DNA of 64,000 bases from the NCBI RefSeq assembly GCF_042242105.1, contig NC_092019.1, positions 15,330,328 to 15,394,327 on the forward strand, read 5' to 3'. The notes under the pieces are model-generated. The model was not told where the DNA came from. It saw nothing but the letters and a program-made list of their open reading frames with translations, and made no database searches. The first letter of the stretch is position 1; each line of letters opens with the position of its first letter. The DNA is from Pempheris klunzingeri (Eukaryota; Chordata; Actinopteri; Acropomatiformes; Pempheridae). The translations under genes were made by a program, and so were the position numbers. Below, in pieces: positions 53,526 through 64,000 of the stretch.

Positions 53526-54006
53526 GTTGGCTCAAACTAACCGTTGACATCAACTTAATTGCGCTTCCTGATTGAACCACAATGGCGTCTGTTTCCTGGA
53601 CGTAACGGAGGCGCTTCCTGTGAGACACGTCTCCCTCAGACTTAGGTCGGCCCTTTTATTTGCCTTTGTATTAAAGTCTATGTACACATACAAATTCAAT
53701 ACATTAAAAATGAAAGTGTCTTTTGAAAATGAGGTTTATCAAAATAGTGCAGAAGCAAGTTCCTAAATTCATGTTTGATTTATTATTTTTGTGGTGAGCG
53801 CGATCAGCCGGTCAGGCATGTGCTCGGTCTCCTGCGCTGGTCTTCTGTTTTGCAGTCGTGTCCTTTTTAGACCAGCGTCAGCTTCGTGGGATCTCTTCTC
53901 AAGTTTTGACAATTTCATACGCCGACAGTGTGCTGTTCATTTGACGTGGATATCAGCTGGAAGAGGGGCTCAGGGCTTCAGCTCGCATCGGTATAAATAA
54001 AACAAA
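53526..54006. promoter_or_regulatory. Bidirectional alg2-sec61b promoter region
   Basis: About 480 bp separate the outermost alg2 ATG (-) from the sec61b ATG (+). It holds the perfect 10-bp word GCGCTTCCTG twice (53561-53570 and 53611-53620; ETS-type core on the other strand), YY1-like CACAATGGCGTC on + (53578-53589), and CAACATGGCGTC on - over the alg2 5' end. There is a CRE-like GGACGTAACGG at 53598-53608. No TATA box is placed well for either gene. Confidence 0.7.
53942..53949 (+). promoter_or_regulatory. sec61b: Unfolded-protein-response element TGACGTGG
   Basis: Exact match to the UPRE/ATF6-XBP1 consensus TGACGTG(G/A), 58 bp upstream of the sec61b start codon. SEC61B is a known XBP1 target in mammals, so a functional role is plausible. 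An 8-bp match can occur by chance; position and gene identity are what support it. Confidence 0.5.
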
Positions 54007-56572
<2,566 letters not shown>

Positions 56573-57050
56573 ACCTCACCTGATGACCTCTGACCCTGCG
56601 CCTCGGCTTCTTAACACATTGGACCTGGACCAAACAACAAACAAATGAACAACAACCTGTTCCCTCGATTCCCTTCTCCACTAACGCTACAACAAACAGT
56701 CCCACAAACTGGATTTTTATATAACAGTTTCATTACATGATCTTCGTCTGCACTGACGTTGGCGTCCACCTTGTTGCGTTTGCTCATCTCACCTTGTTTT
56801 TAAGATCTGATGGGGTGGGCAGGAGGTCGCCATGCTAGCCCATGTCAGATGTGATGTCTGTGTGTGTAAGTGGTCCTCCCTCCAAGCAGCTCTTGCATGA
56901 AGGTTTAGTGCAGTGCTCAAGGACATTGTTGTTTTCGGGCTCCAGCAAACATTTCTTCATGTAGCCTGAATTGCATTTTTTTTGTTAACAGCATTTGTAC
57001 AAATGTGATTGTAATATTGTACAATAAAAAAAAAATCAATTCTTGTGTTG
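56573..57050 (+). other. sec61b: sec61b 3'UTR and poly(A) site
   Basis: Non-coding sequence after the stop with AATAAA at 57023-57028 inside 'acaataaaaaaaaaatc'. The transcript probably ends near 57045, giving a 3'UTR of about 470 nt. Confidence 0.75.
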
Positions 57051-59882
57051 AAATGTACCCTTATTTTGTAATTCTGAAATAATCCTATTTTTGTGTTTAA
57101 AAGATTTCAAGGTAAATCAGTTTGTTTAATGAGAAAATGTTTTTATCTGCTATGAAACCTCATTTTCAGTGACAAGTGAGACAGTTTTTCTCACTTTGAA
57201 CCTTCTGTAACTGCTGCCAGGTGATTGAAAGCTGTACATGTTGCCTAAAGGCATTCACAAAACTTTTTCAACAAAAAATTGCATTCTGGATGGTTGTGCT
57301 TTCAGGCAAACCAGGAATATTAGAAAGGAAATGTGAAGTGTCATGTTTCAGTGTGACTGACAGTTCACCCAATGCTTGATTAAGCAAATTCCAGCCACTT
57401 GCAAGTTATTTGACTGAGTATGATTTACTCTGTAATCCTTCACTGGTCTTTTAAATTTGTTCAGCCTTAAATGGCACCTAAAACTGCATGTAAACTTGTT
57501 TAATCAAACTTAAGTGTTTAAACTAATCATCCTATGGACCTGTATGTTGGCCTGAACACGATTACACAGCACATCTATCTGATGCTCTACATGAGCAGAA
57601 AAGCCCAGACTTGTCTATACATATGTATACCAGCTGCTTTAAACTGTTCAACTAGATGAAAGTATTAACTTTTCAGTATGCATACCTCTATAGGGGTTCA
57701 GAGGCACCAGCCTACTACATGAGCTGCCCCAGGGTTTGTTATTGCCACCCATATTGAAGCTTTTTCCTGCCGCTCTTAATAACTGCAGTCAGGCAAAATT
57801 CGTTTTTGAAAAGTCTCCATCGTGTCAGAGTAACACCAGAAGGCATAAAAATACAGAGAGAAAGTGTATGGTGTATGTCTGTATGTTAAATACTGAATGG
57901 TTCATATAGCTGATGTTTTTAAAGCATATACCTGCATATGTCCAAAGCACAATAATGTTATGGCTAAATCATTTTTTTTAGAAACATCAAATCAAGAAGT
58001 TCTTAAAATCTTCTTCAAAACAAACAACAAAAAATTGCAGTTTTTAGGTAAAACATAAGTTTATAAATTGCGTTTTTGTTAAGTAAAGGCTGATTTGCAT
58101 AATCCCAGGAATACTATGTGCATGTGAGAACAAGTTTTCCTGTAAAATCCGTGAAAGACCCCAAATGTGTTTCTGTTGCCCAGGTATTTTCCTGACTTCT
58201 CCTGAGGGGGGCGCTGCAGACTATTTTCTGAATGTCACTGGTTTGGAGGATATGAAGATAAAACTGTCCTCTGTGAGGGAGGGGCATGAACACATGCTCT
58301 ATGTGGTGATTTTTTTTTTTTACCTTGTCAAGTCATTATAATGAAACTGTTTTATTTAGTTAGCCACAATTAGCTTCCACAACATAACCAATCTGTTTGT
58401 TGTGCTCCATAACCAGGCATTTTAGAGTTAGCTGAATTCTTTTCAGATGAAAGTCACTATAACCGAACTGAAACAGTGTAAAACCTTCAGAAGGATTCAT
58501 AACATGAAGCCCAGCATAATGAACGCTGCTGTGAGCTGCCGGCTGGGTGTTTTGTAGTTCTGTAGTAAAAGTACAGGTTAGTTCTGGCCTAACCTGCATC
58601 ACCAGGTGATCTGTGTTGTATATGAAACTTCCAGCCGCCATGGCTTGTGCTTATGCATCTGTGTGTGTAACTGTGTGTGTGTGTGTGTGTGTGTCTGAGT
58701 GTGTACCTTATGTTAAAGTCGTGTTCGGATCCTGTTCATTAATTCATTCTGTTGCTATGGCTCTGCTTTCCCACAGGCTTCCAGTGTTCGTGGCAAACTC
58801 AGGCACTCCTGCCACATCACTCTCGTCCCTGTCCACACACACACACACACACACACTGAGACACACTCACAAACTCCACGGCCCAATTCATGGTGGCACA
58901 ACACAGCAGTCAGCCAGAATAATTCAACATTACAATTAAATATGAAGGAGCTTTGGCGAGGCTGTCCCTCAGTGTGGAGGAGTCAAACAGGCCGAGGCAG
59001 AATGTGGAGCTCTGCAAACGTCCGCACGGCAGCAACCTGTAGTTCCAAACTCCTCTTGACGCCGTCTATACAAGTCAACTCAGTGCTTCATCAAGGGGTG
59101 TCTTTTATTTCCTTAATGCTGGGACCAGAGTCCTTAGACTTTGTGTTTTGGACAGAGAGACACATCAATAATGTACTTAAATCACTCAGTATGTAAAACC
59201 TTTCCTGTTTTGATTTTTATTCAGTTTCTCCAGTTTGGGCTTGTTAGGCCTGCAACAAAAAAAACTTTCCACTTATTTAAAAATTTGAGGGCTCTGATCT
59301 GACACACCTGTCCTAGTATAAATGTTACTCAGGTAACTCCTGGATTTTATCCTAAAGCCAAAATACTGATCTTTAGAAGTTGATATCAATAATTAAGTTG
59401 GAGTAACTGAGCAACTCTCTTATTCTTTCATTGGTGCAACTCACGAAATTAGGTGTATGTTTCCTTTAATTCTTCAGAAGTCATGCACTTAACAGATTGA
59501 TATAGAGGAAGCATGGCTTTCATTCATGGTTAGCACACAAAACAGCAGTCGAAGATCAATAACATCAAATAATGCATCCAAACTGGAATTTACAATTGAA
59601 TGATTTGTTCTAGTAAAACAAATAAAAAGGTGTCTCAAGATGCATCAAGAGACATTTTATTAACGTATTCTACACGAATTATCCTGAACACCCACATGTG
59701 AAACAACGTTTGTCTCGTGGAAAGAAAGAGAGGAGTGAGAGATGGGAGGAGAGAGAAAGAAATGAAGAGAAGCTTTCTTTAGAGCGCTTCCTCTCTGTGT
59801 CGTTTTCACCAGAAACCTGTATCCTGTGAGGAAACCACACACTTTTACAAGGGATGGTCCCTCACATAGAGAGAGGTGAGCT

Positions 59883-59923
<41 letters not shown>

Positions 59924-60600
59924 AGAGACCTGTAAATAGGTCACATGTATTTTTTGTTCTACATAACACATGCTGCTCTGTAGTTTAGCATGAAGGAAAG
60001 AAAAAACAGTTTAACTCAGAATCTCCCCCTCTCTCTCTCTCTCTCACTCACCCATCACACACATGTTTATGCCTAGAGATGTTCCACCCTGCAGGTAAAC
60101 AGAGATATCAGGTGCAACAGAGGGCTTATCATTTGAAACTCTTCTTTTCTTTTCAAAGACTGTGCAGAACATTCCTTCTTTAGAGGAGTGCGAGTGCCCA
60201 CTCATGCACGCACATATGTCAGGTATGTGTGTGTATTTTTGAGCAGATCACACGGTTGGTAAAGCGTGGAATGAATGGACAGGCTGGTGGAATCGATCCA
60301 CGCTCACTGACCAAGTGAGTCCTGAGGGACGTCCCCAAAAAAAGAGGGCTGGTTAGGAGGATGTAGGGACACCTGCGACAGGATCGACACAGCGAATTGG
60401 TATCAAAGCTGCATACAGGTCTCTCAACAAGCTAATTTCATTTACAGAGATCTGTGTAACAATATATGGTGAAATATTTAAGTACTGGTATTGGTAATGT
60501 TGGAATATGATTAAAAGTAATAATGAAACAATACATGCATTTTGAAAAAAATATAGAATTTAAAAAATACTCATCGCAGCAAAATGTACTGTCTTACTTA
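57051..60600. other. Intergenic region downstream of sec61b
   Basis: No gene recognised. Microsatellites at 58673-58693 (TG), 58835-58856 (CA) and 59887-59920 (CA). The rest is AT-rich, with no repeat assignment possible by eye. Confidence 0.5.
59887..59920. repeat. (CA)n microsatellite
   Basis: About 17 CA units, uninterrupted. Confidence 0.95.
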
Positions 60601-60639
60601 GTGTAAGGAATGGTCGCTTTCAGAGTGTTATAGATAACA

Positions 60640-61390
60640 CGTGGACTGTACGCCCAGCAGTGCCCCAAGACGTCCCTGAGGGTCATTAAGGACCCAACAC
60701 ATCTAAACAAGAGCCTGCTCTCACTGGCGCCCTCAGGGAGGAGATACAGGACTCTCAAAACATGCACCAGCAGACTGAGGAACAGCTTTTTTCTGTAGGC
60801 CATCAGAGTTCTCAACAAATAATACACACAGTCCAATATGTACACAGCACACATAAGTTCAATCCAGATCATGTGTTCAATACACGTTCACCTCGGGAGA
60901 CTTTCACTCTGTAGTCAGTAGACCAAGGAAATACATCCATATCTGTACCACAATTGTTATTATTTTCGTACTTTTGGGAAGCTCAATTGCATCATATTTC
61001 ATGACTTAATTGTATCCTGGGCTATTGTTACCTACAAGAGCAAAGTGTCTACAGCAATCAGACAGATGTAGTTTGTATGTAATACTTTTACTTTTATGAT
61101 ATTTTTACTTGTAAAAGTAAAAAGTTGCATAAAACCGTTACATTTGCATCATAACAATTCATACTTTTGCTACCTTTTATTGCAAAATGATTCATTTCCG
61201 TATTTATGTACAGTGAGATTTAGTTTTTCATTGTGAATTTTAATGAGGATTCTTTACAGCTAGTTGCAAGTTGTACACTTGTTTCCTGTTTTTTTGTGAT
61301 TTTGTGTCCCATAATTGGTTTTAGCTGCCTCACTCTGGAAAGCACCTTGTGTCACTTGCTTAACAAGTACTCTATAAATAAATCTATGTT
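60640..61390 (+). mobile_element. L2/CR1-type LINE 3' end
   Basis: The + strand frame 60661-60822 reads TSLRVIKDPTHLNKSLLSL, APSGRRYRTLKTCTSRLRNS and FFL-stop-AIRVLN, the standard C-terminal end of fish L2/CR1/Rex1-type reverse transcriptases. The downstream text ends 'aagcaccttgtgtcacttg' and 'gtactctataaataaat' (to about 61384), a typical tail of such elements. It is 5' truncated and broken by an in-frame stop. The open frame on the opposite strand is an antisense shadow. Confidence 0.7.
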
Positions 61391-64000
61391 TATATTATTA
61401 GTATTCATCAAAATTAAAACAAGTAGCACAGCTCTTCTCCAGCACACCAGGCTTTATTCACCAAATGTTTTCAGCTATCTTGCCTTCATCAGGGTGGGTC
61501 ATCACCACCATTATTATTTAAACCAGCTACCTAAGTAGATTAATTAGATAAATCTGCTTAGTTTTACTGTGGAAGTCCACCTCTATGCATCAGAGCATTG
61601 AAGGAGGGTGTTAAGCATATTCTGAATTATTTACATTCTCTGTTAATATGTGTTCATGTTGGTCCACTCACTGTAGTCATAAGACCAGTCATTAGTCAGT
61701 AGCATAGTAGCCAATTGGTGCAACACTCTGTTAATGGCCAGTGATCAGTAGCACAGGCTGGTCTGCTGAGAGGTGAGAGCTTGTTCACTGTAAAATGATC
61801 AGACTCCATATTCTCCCATCCAGACCACATGGTCGCTGTTATATGAACTGTATGTGGGTCAGGAGGGTCACAGGGAGTGTGTGTGTGTGTGTGTGAGAGA
61901 GAGAGTGTGAGAGTGTTTGTGCCAGCTGGAGGCTCACTGATCTTTCTGGACTTGGACCCTCCTTCAGAGAGAAATAAGAGAGTCAGAGTCGAAGCCAAGG
62001 CTGAGTCTGCATCCATCAGTACCTCATCTCCCTCCCTCTAATCCTCTGAGTGACACACACTCACCTCGTGCTTAATGCATGATGAAGATGAACAGTGTGA
62101 GGTCCATTCACCTTGCAAAGTGGTGTAACTGTTATAGGAAATAGAAGTGATAATAACTGCTTAAATTTCTATGAAGTACTGCTGCATCTGTCCCATGTGT
62201 GTTCCATTAGAGCTGTACTTGTTAATTGTGGTAATTAAAAAAAAACATGCATCCAAAATCTAACTGTATGACCTCCCCATCCAGTTAAAACAGCTAAAAT
62301 CAGTATTTTACAATAACAATGTGATCATATGTATGGGGCTGCCTGTGCTCACTATAGACAACTATCGCCTGAAAGCTTGAGGGCCTGCAAGCTTGAAAGC
62401 CTGGGAGCTTTATGGTGAGTTTCGGCTCATTGTTTGGTCGTCTGGCCCACTGTTTTTACCTGCTCAGCCCCAACCGATAGACAGATGCAGTTAGCGACTT
62501 GTTGCTGAACATTATGGTGAGCATTTAGCAGCTAGAGAGCAGGACATTTCCCTCAAGAGTTGGTGGAGACCAACAGAGCTACAAGGAGAGTGAATATTGG
62601 ACACAAACATAATTCCTAATGAATTCGCTGTTACTTTGTGATGACTGGATGTGTAAATAAACTGCTAAGCTCACTATGTCAACTTAAAAGGTGATGATAT
62701 GTCAGTGCTGTGTTCACAACTTGTTTCCGTGGTCAGTTATTATAGGTTTAATTTAAAATTCCCTCAGCAACTGTAGTGTGAGTGTAAACAGCTGCTGAAG
62801 TATTCTCAATCTGGATATTGAATACACAGAGCAAACGTCACATACTATAGCACTATTGCACCATCTCGATGCAAAATTATGTTCGCAGCTCTCACAAAAA
62901 CACGACATTTCATCAGTTTAAACCTAAAAGGTTTACTGATTTATTGCTTGAAAGGTATGCAAACATGCAAAGTATTATTTGGACGCCTACATTTAATTGT
63001 TATGTATTTTAATCCATGAGAACATATTGAGGAATTACAATAAAGTAAAATATTTCTCAACAAATACATAAAACCTTTGTGTAACATGTTCAGCTGTAAC
63101 AAATACATCAGAAAACAAAAGACATAAAGAGAGAAAAGAAAAGAAAAAATGTAAAGACAAGAAAACTGACAAATTTGACAAGAAGTTGTTTAAAAATAGT
63201 AAGAAAATTCAAACAGAAGTGGAAATTGAGAGCTTGAAGAGGGATATAAAAGCACAAAGGAAAGAAAACAAATATAAAGAGAGTTGAAAGAGAGTTTGAG
63301 CATAAGCAAGTGGTAAAACAAAGAGAAGAAGAACACAAGGTGCTGGAGAGAGATATGAATAACTACAGGAAGATGGAAACAAGTGGAGACGACCGATGGT
63401 GGGAGAAAATCAAAAGAAATTGAAGAGGTCTATAGTGATATACGCAACAAAATTTAAAAGAATGGAACAATGTGGAGGCTCAACTATAGACAAAGATGAG
63501 AGCTGAATAGAAAACTTTGAAGGAGCAGGAGAGGAAACCAAACACAATTCTGTTGCACAGGTCGAGGAGTCAGTTAAAATACGAACAAAACACAGGCACA
63601 CAGCAATTAAATTATATCCCACACTGAACATTATGTGGAAGAAAAATAAGATACAAAAGTCACACAAGTGTGTGTGTGTGTGTGTGTGTGTGTGAGTGTG
63701 TGTGAGTGTGTGTGTTCGGGGGGTTTGTGATATGGAGAATCCCAGTATGGAGGCCACGCTGTGACCTTTTCACACACATCCCCTGCCATCAGCAGTGAGG
63801 CCACGTCAGGCCTGGTGATGCCCCGTGTGACTGGAACAAGCATGCAGGGCCAACTGGGCTGTGAAGTCATTAGCATGTGCCCCCACCTCACTCTCACTGC
63901 CAGCCTGCCCCAGCTTGAGCAGATCAGATTGTACTGTCAGGGACACACTGGACATGGCTGGACTAATTCAGGGAGGAGGGGGTTGAGGAGGGTGACACCG
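61391..64000. other. Intergenic to window end
   Basis: No gene recognised. Contains GT repeats at 61878-61896 and 63668-63694 and a purine-rich (AAGA/GAGA) low-complexity stretch near 63110-63380. The final 150 bp are more GC-rich and unique, possibly the edge of another element. Confidence 0.45.

Noticed and set aside
53991..53998. TATAAATA just before the sec61b ATG as a TATA box
   Set aside because: It lies less than 20 bp upstream of the start codon, inside the leader, so it cannot position transcription of this mRNA.
60594..60872. 92-codon open frame on the minus strand
   Set aside because: Antisense of a LINE reverse-transcriptase C-terminus that reads clearly on the + strand.

Overview
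The window is genomic DNA of a ray-finned fish, most likely a percomorph-type teleost. Vertebrate genes have short, well-spliced exons with canonical GT/AG borders. The DNA is full of (CA)n/(TG)n microsatellites and carries typical fish transposons: Tc1/mariner, an L1-like LINE, a Rex3-like tail ending in GATG repeats, an L2-like LINE tail and hAT-type ends. No bacterial, plasmid or phage features are present.

Layout. 1-5.7 kb: last four coding exons and 3'UTR of galnt1 (+). 5.7-8.4 kb: intergenic, with one dispersed repeat. 8.4-23.5 kb: complete tmem245 (-), 17 coding exons, 864 codons. 25.5-28.2 kb: complete frrs1l (-), 5 exons, 282 codons. 29.1-31.6 kb: a decayed L1-like LINE split by an internally deleted Tc1 element. 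31.6-47.6 kb: gene-poor stretch with a Rex3-like tail, a second L1/Tc1 junction and several non-repetitive, AT-motif-rich blocks that look like candidate conserved regulatory elements. 47.7-49.0 kb: a four-exon LRAT-domain gene (+) whose catalytic His and Cys positions are Leu and Ser. 50.1-53.5 kb: alg2 (-). 54.0-57.0 kb: sec61b (+), head to head with alg2 across about 480 bp. 57-64 kb: no gene seen, apart from a LINE 3' end near 60.6-61.4 kb.

How the genes relate. alg2 (lipid-linked oligosaccharide mannosyltransferase at the ER) and sec61b (ER translocon subunit) share a short divergent promoter region. It holds duplicated ETS-type sites, YY1-like sites over both 5' ends and an exact TGACGTGG unfolded-protein-response element in the sec61b leader. 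frrs1l (AMPA-receptor biogenesis in the ER) lies beside tmem245, as in mammals. In human both pairs are on chromosome 9q but far apart, while GALNT1 is on chromosome 18, so the window joins what are separate blocks in human.

The most interesting signals are: dinucleotide repeats directly abutting splice sites in three introns, including complementary UG and CA tracts on either side of one galnt1 exon; the predicted catalytically dead LRAT-family protein; the nested Tc1-in-L1 insertion; the UPRE; and a RE1/NRSF-like sequence upstream of frrs1l. Exon borders were read by eye from splice consensus and checked by phase arithmetic. Homology calls are by recognition, not by database search.
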